Below, one piece after another: positions 1 to 6,463 of a stretch of DNA of 11,868 nt. The stretch is from contig NZ_CAMLJP010000154.1 in NCBI RefSeq assembly GCF_946480385.1, positions 1-11,868 of the forward strand, in the 5' to 3' direction. The notes under the pieces were generated by a model. It made no database searches. It worked only from the letters and a program-made list of their open reading frames with translations, and was not told where the DNA came from. Positions within the stretch are counted from its first letter, which is position 1. Every line of letters begins with the position of its first letter. The position numbers and the translations under genes were made by a program. The DNA is from an uncultured Azospirillum sp. (lineage in GTDB: Bacteria > Pseudomonadota > Alphaproteobacteria > Azospirillales > Azospirillaceae).

Positions 1-250
1 CGCCCCAGTCCATCTCGATCAGGCGGGGGTCGGGGTGGACGGGGCGGTCGTTGCCGAGGATGCGGGCGGTCTCGATGGCGCGCGACAAGGGGCTGGCGTG
101 CAGGGTGGCGTCGCGCCAGTCCGCCGGCAGGGTCAGGCGGGCGAGGCGGTCGCGGCCCTCCGGGTCGAGCGGGATGTCGGTGCGGCCCTGGATGCGGCCC
201 TCGCGGTTCCAGGCGGTGATGCCGTGGCGCAGGAAAGCGAGGCGGATCAT
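1..250 (-). CDS. Histidine phosphatase family protein (N-terminal part, cut by window edge)
   Basis: The first 83 codons of a phosphoglycerate-mutase-like (histidine phosphatase) protein are visible; the gene continues past the left edge. Residues 8-10 are the RHG motif whose His is the phospho-acceptor in this family, followed by ITAWN. ASPLSRAIETA at about 52-62 carries the second conserved Arg region, and LIEMDWG near residue 77-83 matches the region holding the acidic proton donor. The ATG overlaps the TGA of the upstream glycosyltransferase gene as ATGA, so it is the last visible gene of that operon and probably translationally coupled; its own Shine-Dalgarno is weak. The family dephosphorylates many small phosphorylated compounds (sugar phosphates, alpha-ribazole phosphate and others). 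The operon context hints at a sugar-phosphate or glycan intermediate, but the substrate cannot be told from this fragment. Confidence 0.9.
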   Translation of the reverse strand, partial: MIRLAFLRHGITAWNREGRIQGRTDIPLDPEGRDRLARLTLPADWRDATLHASPLSRAIETARILGNDRPVHPDPRLIEMDWG

Positions 251-1356
251 GACATGAGGCCGGTCAGCAGGCCGCGCAGGCGCTGGGCCGCCGCCGGGAG
301 GGCGTGGTGGGCCTCGACATGGGCGCGGGCGTTTTGGCCGAGGATGCGCAGGGCCGGCGGGTCGGCCAGCAGGGCGGATAGCGTGGCGGCATAGTCCTGC
401 GTGGTCGGGCCGGTCAGGTGGCCGCCGATACCGTCGTGGATAACGGTGCCGGTGCCGGCGTTGTCGATGGCGAGCACGGGGACGCCGTGGGCCTGCGCCT
501 CCAGATAGACCATGCCGAAGGCCTCGTTCAGGCCGGGCCAGACCAGCAGGTCGGCGGCGCGGTAATGGGCGGCGAGATCGGCGGGGGCGCAGGCGCCATG
601 AAGACGCACACGCGGCCCGAAGGTGGCGAACAGCGCCGAGACCTCCGCCGCCGCCGGGCCGTCGCCGACGATGTCGAGGGTCCAGGGGCGGTCAGCCAGA
701 CGGTGCAGAGAGTCGGCGAGCAGGCGGTAGGAGGCCAGCTTGTCGCCGGGACGCATCATGGCGACGGTCAGCAGGCGGGGCGGAGAGGCCGGTTCGGTGC
801 GCTCCACGACCGGGGGCAGGTCGAGGAAGGGCGGCAGCATCGCCACCCGCTGGCCGGGCGGGCCATAGGCCTCCACCGCGTGACGGTCGCGGGCGCTGAC
901 GCAGAGGACGAGGGCGGCCTGCTCGATGGCGGACTCTGCCGCGGCGGCGAAGGCGGACCAGGGGCCGGTCAGGCGCTTGCGGGCGCGGGTCGCCTCCACG
1001 ACGACATAGGGGATGCCGAAAGCGCGGGCCACGGCTGGGCCGATCAGGTCGGGCGCCTTGTAATAGACATGGTAGCTGAGCCACAGCGCCGGGCGCCGTG
1101 CCGGTTCGGCGGCATAGAGGGACAGCAGGCGGTCGCACTCGGCGGCGGCGGCGGCGGACAGATGGGCCTGTGCGGCGGGGTCGCCGGCGCCGTCATAGAC
1201 ACGCAGGCCGCTCGCCACCTCCACCGGGCCAATCTCCGCCGGGTCAATGGCTTCCAGGGCGCGCAAAATCAGCCGCGCCATCTGGCGGTCGCCGGAGGGG
1301 ATGGGGTGGTCGACCGGTTTCAGCGGGGCGTAAAAGGCAATCCGGCGAGGGCTCAC
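247..1356 (-). CDS. GT4-type glycosyltransferase
   Basis: A 369-residue retaining glycosyltransferase of the GT-B fold, family GT4 (Pfam Glycos_transf_1 type). The C-terminal half has the nucleotide-sugar-binding domain: LLTVAMMRPGDK opens it, VGDGP follows, and the EX7E motif runs from E278 to E286 (EAFGMVYLE), then a Gly/Pro-rich loop. The N-terminal half is less typical and begins RIAFYAPLKPVDHPIPSGDR, an acceptor-domain start. It has no signal peptide or clear membrane segment, so it should act in the cytoplasm or at the inner membrane face. The start is a GTG overlapping the upstream stop as GTGA, supported by a strong GGAGGAGG seven bases upstream. Its 3' end overlaps the phosphatase start by four bases. 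Donor and acceptor are not predictable from sequence alone; in this operon it probably adds one sugar to a surface glycan or glycolipid. Confidence 0.92.
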   Translation of the reverse strand: MSPRRIAFYAPLKPVDHPIPSGDRQMARLILRALEAIDPAEIGPVEVASGLRVYDGAGDPAAQAHLSAAAAAECDRLLSLYAAEPARRPALWLSYHVYYKAPDLIGPAVARAFGIPYVVVEATRARKRLTGPWSAFAAAAESAIEQAALVLCVSARDRHAVEAYGPPGQRVAMLPPFLDLPPVVERTEPASPPRLLTVAMMRPGDKLASYRLLADSLHRLADRPWTLDIVGDGPAAAEVSALFATFGPRVRLHGACAPADLAAHYRAADLLVWPGLNEAFGMVYLEAQAHGVPVLAIDNAGTGTVIHDGIGGHLTGPTTQDYAATLSALLADPPALRILGQNARAHVEAHHALPAAAQRLRGLLTGLMS

Positions 1357-2651
1357 GCCGCGGCCTCCTCCAGGCGGCGGACGAGGCGGTCGATGCCGGC
1401 GGTCATGCCGAACTCGGCGCGCAGGCGGTCATGGGCGGCCTCGCCAAGACGCAGGCGCAGCGCCGGGTCGGTGGCGAGCCGTTCCAGCGCGGCGGCGATG
1501 GCGGGCGGGGTGCCGTCGGTCAGCAGGCCGTGGGTGCCGTCGGTGATGAATTCGGGGATGGCGGAAACGGCGGTGGAGAGGATGGCGAGGCGCTGGCTCG
1601 CTGCCTCCATCAGCACGTTGGGCAGGCCGTCGCGGTCGCCGTCGCCGGCCACCACGCTGGTCAGAACGAACAGGTCGGCATGGCGCAGCGCCTGGATCAC
1701 CGTCGCCTGATCCTGGGCGCCGCGCCAGTCGATGCGGTCGGACAGGCCGAGCCGCTCGGCCTGGGCGCGCAGGGCCTGCTTCAGATCGCCGGAGCCGATA
1801 TGGACCAGCCGCCAGTGCAGCCCGTCCGGCAGCGTCGCCAGCGCATCAAGCAGCCGGTCATAGCCCTTCTTCTCCACCAGCCGGCCGACTGACAGGATCT
1901 CCACCGCGCGGTCGGGGGTGGAGCCGTCGCGGGCCGGGGCAGTCGCCTCCCGGTCCGGCGGGTCGGGGAAGCGGGAGAGGTCGAGGCCATGATAGACGAG
2001 GTCGATGCGGCCGGGGTCGGCGGCAAGTCCACGCAGATGGGCGGCGCCGACGGCGGTGCAGGTGGCGCCGAAGCGGGCGTCGGCCAGCTTCTCGCGCTTC
2101 TCCCACTCCGGCGTGGTCCAGATGTCCTTGGCGTGGGCGGAAAAGCCCCAGCCGATGCCGCGGATCGAGGCGGCATAGCGCCCGACCGAGGCCGGGGTGT
2201 GCAGGAAATGGGTGTAGAGGAAGGGCACGTCGGCCGGCAGCTCCGCCGCGAGAACGAGGGCCTGTCCGAAGCGGCGGCCCCGGTTGGCGGTGCGGTCGCG
2301 GTTGAGATCGCGCAGCCAACCCACCGCCGTGCGGACCAGCCCGGCCGGGTGGCGGAGGATCAGGCGGCCCAGCGCGCGCAGGACGCGGGCGGGCTCGTCG
2401 CGCAGATATTCCGGCAGGTAATGGACGGGCGCGGTGATGCGGTCGTGCAGGGCATGGCGGCGGCTGTCGGTGGGGTGGCGCAGCGACCAGATCGCCAGCT
2501 CGATGCCGCGCAGCTGCAGGGCCAGCAGCTCCTGCGCGATGAAGGTTTCCGACAGGCGGGGATAGCCCTTCACCACCACGGCTATCTTCAACGGCGAACG
2601 GGTCGGCACGCCGGACGGCCTGTGGCCGTCCTTCCCCAATCCGGAATTCAT
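1353..2651 (-). CDS. WcaL-like GT4 glycosyltransferase (exopolysaccharide type)
   Basis: A 432-residue GT4 glycosyltransferase. Near the N-terminus, KGYPRLSETFIAQELLAL (about residues 28-45) is the hallmark of the WcaL/AmsK group that acts in colanic acid, amylovoran and similar exopolysaccharide pathways. HFLHTPASVGRYAA and GFSAHAKDIW in the middle are also typical of this group. The donor domain begins ILSVGRLVEKKGYDRLLDA, and the catalytic EX7E position reads D341-GLPNVLM-E349, so the first Glu is an Asp; I recall that variant in this subgroup and do not regard it as inactivating. No signal peptide is seen. Both ends overlap neighbours by four bases (ATGA with the upstream gene, GTGA with the downstream gene). 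The role is transfer of one sugar from a nucleotide-sugar to a lipid-linked or polysaccharide acceptor; the linkage is unknown. Confidence 0.92.
   Translation of the reverse strand: MNSGLGKDGHRPSGVPTRSPLKIAVVVKGYPRLSETFIAQELLALQLRGIELAIWSLRHPTDSRRHALHDRITAPVHYLPEYLRDEPARVLRALGRLILRHPAGLVRTAVGWLRDLNRDRTANRGRRFGQALVLAAELPADVPFLYTHFLHTPASVGRYAASIRGIGWGFSAHAKDIWTTPEWEKREKLADARFGATCTAVGAAHLRGLAADPGRIDLVYHGLDLSRFPDPPDREATAPARDGSTPDRAVEILSVGRLVEKKGYDRLLDALATLPDGLHWRLVHIGSGDLKQALRAQAERLGLSDRIDWRGAQDQATVIQALRHADLFVLTSVVAGDGDRDGLPNVLMEAASQRLAILSTAVSAIPEFITDGTHGLLTDGTPPAIAAALERLATDPALRLRLGEAAHDRLRAEFGMTAGIDRLVRRLEEAAA
1364..1371 (-). promoter_or_regulatory. Strong ribosome binding site for the GTG start at 1356
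   Basis: On the minus strand GGAGGAGG lies seven bases before a GTG at 1356. It supports GTG as the real start and shows that this cistron can recruit ribosomes itself as well as through the 4-nt overlap. Confidence 0.7.
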
Positions 2652-3961
2652 GCGCGCTTGCCCGCCATTGCGCGGGACATCCGCTCCGCCGCCCGGCGGA
2701 TCGGGGTGACGGGGGTGGTGCGGGCGACCACCGAGTCCGCCGCCAGGACTTCGCGGGTCAGCCCGACGATGCGGTCCAGCCCACCGAGCAGGCCGGGCAG
2801 CGGGCTGGCCGAGGGCGGCGGCTGGGTCGACAGCGCGCGGATGGCGGCGGCCATCGCCAGCGGGTCGGTGCCGTCGCGGTCGCTGTCCAGCGTGCGCAGC
2901 AGGCCGAGCGCCTCCGCCGCCTCGGCGCGGATGCGCTGTTCCAGCCGGGGGCGGGTGCGCGGGGCCAGGACCGACGGCTTGTCGAAGGACAGGATCTCGC
3001 AGAAGGTGTTGTAGCCGCCCATCGCCACGACGCCGATGGCCCCGGCATAGAGGTCCTCCATGCGGGAATGGAAGTTGATCGTCTCCACCCTGCCCTTCAG
3101 CCGGCGGATGCGGGTGGCGAACTCCTGGCGGCGGGCATCCTCCAGGAAGGGGCCGTAGACGATCAGGGCGCGGGGGCTGAGATCCGGATCGGCTTCATAG
3201 GCGGCGATGGTCCAGTCGACCAAGGCGGCGCCGTCGCCGCCGCCGCCGGGCGTCACCAGCACATAAGGCGCCGCCATCGGAGAGTCCGCGGCCTGGACGG
3301 CACCGCCGCCTTCCGTCGGCTCGCGGCGGAGATAGCCGGTGTAGCGTACGCGCGCGGCGATCTCCGCCGGCAGGTCGAGGCCGTCCAGCGGGCGGTAGAC
3401 CTCCGGCAGGCCGTAGATCCAGAGCTGGTCGTAATAGCGCTCGATGGCGGCGACCGCCTCCTTGCGCTCCCATTCCGGCTGCAGGGCTTCCGGGGCGTCC
3501 AGCACGTCGCGCAGGCCAAGGACCACGCGGGTGTTGCCGGTCGCCCGCATCTCCTCCAGCGCCGGCAGGAATTCGCCGTGCAGGCCGGTCGGCTCCTTGT
3601 CGACGATGGCAAGAGTCGGGCGGAAGGCGCGGGCGGTGGCGCGGATGATCTCCGCCCGGATGGCGGCAGTCTCCTCAATCGGCAGGCCGAGGTTGCGGGC
3701 GGTGTAGCCGCCGTCCGGCAGCTTCACCACGCCGGGCAGGCGCACATGGTCGACCCGCTCCGGAAAGTCGAAGCGGCCGGCAACCGGCGAGCCGGTGAGG
3801 ATCAGCGCCGAGGCATCGGGGAAGGCCGACACCAGCGCCTGGGCAATCGTCCGCGACCGCCGCAAATGGCCCAGCCCGAAGGTGTCGTGGCTGTAGAGCA
3901 GGATGCGCGGCGGCGTGCGGTCGGGATGGAGGGAGCGAAGGGGGGCCAGGGGCTGGTGCAT
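2648..3961 (-). CDS. MurG-like (GT28-type, COG4671-like) glycosyltransferase
   Basis: A 437-residue GT-B-fold glycosyltransferase resembling predicted GT28/MurG-like enzymes. Residues 19-36 form the first Rossmann strand and glycine loop (RILLYSHDTFGLGHLRRS), the acceptor-side loop of MurG-like enzymes. The C-terminal half has VLVTPGGGGDGAALVD and, near 310-340, VVAMGGYNTFCEILSFDKP, matching the nucleotide-sugar-binding segment of GT28. Longer reading to an ATG at 4063 is open, but I chose 3961 because GGAG sits nine bases upstream and the family resemblance starts only after it; the extra 34 residues look like leader DNA. It is the first gene of a four-cistron run and follows a 268-base gap. 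The last ~45 residues are Arg/Ala-rich and may be an amphipathic tail. Whether the acceptor is a lipid, as for MurG, is unknown. Confidence 0.85.
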   Translation of the reverse strand: MHQPLAPLRSLHPDRTPPRILLYSHDTFGLGHLRRSRTIAQALVSAFPDASALILTGSPVAGRFDFPERVDHVRLPGVVKLPDGGYTARNLGLPIEETAAIRAEIIRATARAFRPTLAIVDKEPTGLHGEFLPALEEMRATGNTRVVLGLRDVLDAPEALQPEWERKEAVAAIERYYDQLWIYGLPEVYRPLDGLDLPAEIAARVRYTGYLRREPTEGGGAVQAADSPMAAPYVLVTPGGGGDGAALVDWTIAAYEADPDLSPRALIVYGPFLEDARRQEFATRIRRLKGRVETINFHSRMEDLYAGAIGVVAMGGYNTFCEILSFDKPSVLAPRTRPRLEQRIRAEAAEALGLLRTLDSDRDGTDPLAMAAAIRALSTQPPPSASPLPGLLGGLDRIVGLTREVLAADSVVARTTPVTPIRRAAERMSRAMAGKRA

Positions 3962-3970
3962 GCTCGGACA

Positions 3971-3974
3971 CTCC
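3971..3974 (-). promoter_or_regulatory. Ribosome binding site deciding the start at 3961
   Basis: GGAG (within GCGGAG) on the minus strand lies nine bases before the ATG at 3961. The alternative ATG at 4063 lies above the palindrome cluster and would add a low-complexity leader unlike the family. Confidence 0.55.
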
Positions 3975-4012
3975 GCTTCAGCACTGCGTCGGAACCGAAA
4001 AGCCGTTGCAGA

Positions 4013-4078
4013 ACAGTTCACTGTACTCGTCTGAGGACCGGCTCGGTCCCGGTGGTTGCGCAACTGGTCCAGGGACCG
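4013..4078. repeat. Cluster of short perfect palindromes in the operon leader
   Basis: Read on the plus strand: ACAGT-tc-ACTGT at 4013-4024; GGACCG-gct-CGGTCC at 4035-4049; GTTGCGCAAC at 4055-4064; and GGTCC-ag-GGACC at 4066-4077. In addition CGGTCCC (4044-4050) pairs with GGGACCG (4072-4078) around the central GTTGCGCAAC. Alternative pairings compete for the same GGTCC/GGACC bases. This could be a regulator-binding region or a structured 5' untranslated RNA; sequence alone cannot decide. Confidence 0.5.
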
Positions 4079-4229
4079 GCAGCAGCGCTCCAGCCTGGAT
4101 AGAACCCCTCACATGGATTGCGCCGCGCATCAACCCGCCTTCCGGCCAAAGGGCGGCAACCCAGCTATGCGCTGTGATATATGAGTTATAGCCAAGCTCA
4201 CGCTTCGGGGAGCCCGCCGTTTTGAAGGG

Positions 4230-5417
4230 TCAGTCGCCATGATAGGGATCCAGGGCGTCGCGCAGGCCGTCGCCGAAGAAGTTGAAGGACAAGACTACCA
4301 GGATCACCGGCAGCATCGGCAATGACACCCAAGGATAGGTTTCCACCGCCATCAGGTTCTGGGCGTCGTTCAGCATCACCCCCCAGCTGGTCGCCGGCGG
4401 GCGCAGGCCGAGCCCCAGGAAGGACAGCGCCGTCTCGCCCAAGATCATCGCCGGGATCGACAGGGTGGCGCTGGCCAGCAGGTGGCTGGCGAAGTTGGGC
4501 AGCAGGTGGCGGCGGATGATGCGGGCCGGGCTGGCGCCCATCAGCTCCGCCGCCATGACGAAATCCTCCTCGCGCAGAGCCAGGAAGCGGGAGCGCACGG
4601 CGCGGGCCAGCGACGGCCAATCGAGCAGCCCGAGGATGACGGAGATGCAGAGGAACACCGTCACCGGGCTCCATTGCGCCGGCACCGCGGCGGAGAGCGC
4701 CAGCCACAGCGGCAGCTCCGGCAGGGATTTCAGGATCTCCGACAGGCGCTGCACCCCGGCGTCGATCCAGCCGCCGAAATAGCCGGCCATGCCGCCCAGC
4801 GTGATGCCGATGGCGAAGGACACCGCGATGCCCAGCAACCCGACGGTCAGCGACAGCTGCGCCCCGATGGCCAGCCGCGACAGCATGTCCCGTCCCAGCC
4901 GGTCGGTGCCGAGCAGATGCAGCGAAGCGTCGGGCGGCGGGCAGACCAGCCGCGTCCGCAGCTCCACCAGACCGAGGAAGCGGTAGGGCACGCCGGGGCA
5001 GAAGAACTGGAGCGGCATCGGCCGGCTGGTGTCGGTCTCGTAGCGCCAGCGATAGTCCTTCAGGTCGGGATGGCCGACGGTCGGATAGACGAAGGGGCCG
5101 ATGAAAGCGCCGTCGTGGAACAGGTGGACGCCCTGCGGCGGGGCGTAGAGGTGCTCCACATCGCGTTCGTTGGCGCCGTAGGGCACCAGGAAATCGACGA
5201 AGGGCAGGCTGAGATAGGACAGGCCCAGGAACAGCGCCCCCAGCACCGCCAGCCGGTGGCGCAGGAAGCGGCGCAGCATCAGCCGCCCGGTGGAGGCGCC
5301 CGGATCGAAGCGGGTGGCCGGGGCGTCCGGCGCCTCCGGATCGGGATAGGGGCGGCTGTCGACGTAATGCGCCCAGCCGCCTTTCGTACCCGGATCTTTT
5401 GCGACGGGGCCTTTCAC
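4230..5417 (-). CDS. ABC importer permease, OppC/DppC type, with large periplasmic insert
   Basis: A 395-residue inner-membrane permease of the peptide/nickel (family 5) ABC importers. A first membrane segment lies at about 54-76, then a long extracytoplasmic stretch (about 77-165, with Cys140 and Cys159), then LLGTDRLGRDMLSRL at about 168-182, the characteristic OppC-family entry to the core. The cytoplasmic EAA coupling loop is around 286-305 (FVMAAELMGASPARIIRRHLLPN), followed by ETALSFLGLGLRPP and a C-terminal FFGDGLRDALDP. OppC proteins are usually about 280-300 residues; the excess is mostly the insert between segment 1 and the core. The start is GTG, overlapping the upstream stop as GTGA and backed by GAGGAAGG seven bases before it. 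It pairs with the upstream OppB-like permease. The substrate is unknown. Confidence 0.94.
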   Translation of the reverse strand: MKGPVAKDPGTKGGWAHYVDSRPYPDPEAPDAPATRFDPGASTGRLMLRRFLRHRLAVLGALFLGLSYLSLPFVDFLVPYGANERDVEHLYAPPQGVHLFHDGAFIGPFVYPTVGHPDLKDYRWRYETDTSRPMPLQFFCPGVPYRFLGLVELRTRLVCPPPDASLHLLGTDRLGRDMLSRLAIGAQLSLTVGLLGIAVSFAIGITLGGMAGYFGGWIDAGVQRLSEILKSLPELPLWLALSAAVPAQWSPVTVFLCISVILGLLDWPSLARAVRSRFLALREEDFVMAAELMGASPARIIRRHLLPNFASHLLASATLSIPAMILGETALSFLGLGLRPPATSWGVMLNDAQNLMAVETYPWVSLPMLPVILVVLSFNFFGDGLRDALDPYHGD

Positions 5418-6457
5418 GATTGCGCCTTCCTCGCCTTGCCCAGGCGGATGCGGGGATCGAGCAGGGCGAGCGCGATGTCGGAGACCAGCATGCCGACCAG
5501 CACCAAGAGCGAGATGAACATCAGGATGAAGCCGGACAGGAAGATGTCCTGCGCCCGCAGCGCTTCCAGCAGGGCCGGGCCGATGGTCGGCAGGCTGAGC
5601 ACGACGGAGATCAGCACCGATCCCGACACCAGCGACGGCAGCAGCGAGCCGATGTCGGAGACGAAGGGGTTCAGCGCCATGCGCAGCGGATAGCGGGTCA
5701 GCCGGCGCAGCGGCGGCACGCCCTTGGCCTTGGCGGTGACGACATAGGGCTTGCCCAGCTCGTCCAGCAGGTTGGCGCGCAGGCGGCGCACCATGGCGGC
5801 GGTGCCGGACAGGCCGATGACGATGGTCGGCACGATCAGGTGTTCCAGCACCGAACCGATCTTGGCCCAGCTGAGCGCCTGATCCTCATAGCGGGCGTCG
5901 ACCAGCCCGCCGATGGGCAGGCCCAGCCATTTCTGGCCGTAATAGAGCAGGATCAGCGCCAGCAGGAAGTTGGGCGTCGCCAGCCCGATGTAACCGACGG
6001 CGGCGGCGAGGTAATCCACCCAGCTGTTGGCGCGGATCGCCGCCAGCGCCCCCAGCGGGAAGGACACCAGATAGACGAACAGCACGGCGGCGAGGTTGAG
6101 GATGACGGTGAACCACAGCGTCTCCCCCACCACCTCGGCCACCGGCTTGTTGAACTCGAAGGACCAGCCGAGATCGCCCTGCAGCAGGCCGTGGAAGCCG
6201 TTCGGCCCCGGCCAGACGCCGATCCAGACCAGATACTGCTCAGGCAAGGGGCGGTCGAGCGCATATTCGTGGCGCAGGAACTCCGCCTTCGCCAGTCCGG
6301 CCTCCTGGCCGGTGGCGCGCAGCTCGGCGATCTGGTTGGACAGGTAATCGCCGGGGGGGAGGTTGATGACGATGAAGATCAGCATCGACACCACGAACAG
6401 CGTCGGCACCATCACCAGCAGCCGGTGCAGGATGAAGCGCAGCATGGGTGGCAACAT
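5414..6457 (-). CDS. ABC importer permease, OppB/DppB type
   Basis: A 347-residue inner-membrane permease. The N-terminus (LRFILHRLLVMVPTLFVVS, first membrane segment about 13-33, followed by LPPGDYL) is typical of OppB/DppB. A periplasmic segment of about 100 residues follows (containing GDLGWSFEFNKPV), then several membrane segments. The EAA-type loop is near 238-256 (YVVTAKAKGVPPLRRL), and the C-terminus ends LLDPRIRLG as in the family. The first ATG at 6457 is chosen over one at 6445 because GGGGGAG lies about nine bases upstream; both would give a working first segment. It begins only six bases after the binding-protein stop and overlaps the OppC-like gene by four bases, so the two subunits should be made together and form the heterodimeric channel. 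Confidence 0.94.
   Translation of the reverse strand: MLPPMLRFILHRLLVMVPTLFVVSMLIFIVINLPPGDYLSNQIAELRATGQEAGLAKAEFLRHEYALDRPLPEQYLVWIGVWPGPNGFHGLLQGDLGWSFEFNKPVAEVVGETLWFTVILNLAAVLFVYLVSFPLGALAAIRANSWVDYLAAAVGYIGLATPNFLLALILLYYGQKWLGLPIGGLVDARYEDQALSWAKIGSVLEHLIVPTIVIGLSGTAAMVRRLRANLLDELGKPYVVTAKAKGVPPLRRLTRYPLRMALNPFVSDIGSLLPSLVSGSVLISVVLSLPTIGPALLEALRAQDIFLSGFILMFISLLVLVGMLVSDIALALLDPRIRLGKARKAQS
5425..5432 (-). promoter_or_regulatory. Strong ribosome binding site for the GTG start at 5417
   Basis: GAGGAAGG on the minus strand lies seven bases before GTG at 5417, inside the last codons of the OppB-like gene. It fixes the start of the OppC-like permease. Confidence 0.7.
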
Positions 6458-6463
6458 GGGCGT

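Larger units (their letters stand above)
3962..4229 (-). promoter_or_regulatory. Intergenic region and likely leader of the glycosyltransferase operon
   Basis: This 268-base gap separates the transporter operon from the glycosyltransferase operon. It holds no convincing gene. On the minus strand an AT-rich patch at about 4176-4190 (TATAAC and TATATC hexamers) is the only place that looks like a sigma-70 type -10 region, but no good TTG-type -35 lies at the right distance. Downstream of it, 4013-4078 contains four short perfect inverted repeats (separate entry). No stem followed by a T-run is visible after the transporter stop at 4230, so a rho-independent terminator is not supported and read-through into the next operon is possible. 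Confidence 0.4.

Noticed and set aside
418..3014. Plus-strand open frames of 264-430 codons opposite the glycosyltransferase genes
   Set aside because: Same low-complexity Gly/Arg/Gln composition and no recognisable motif; they mirror the codon pattern of the minus-strand genes.
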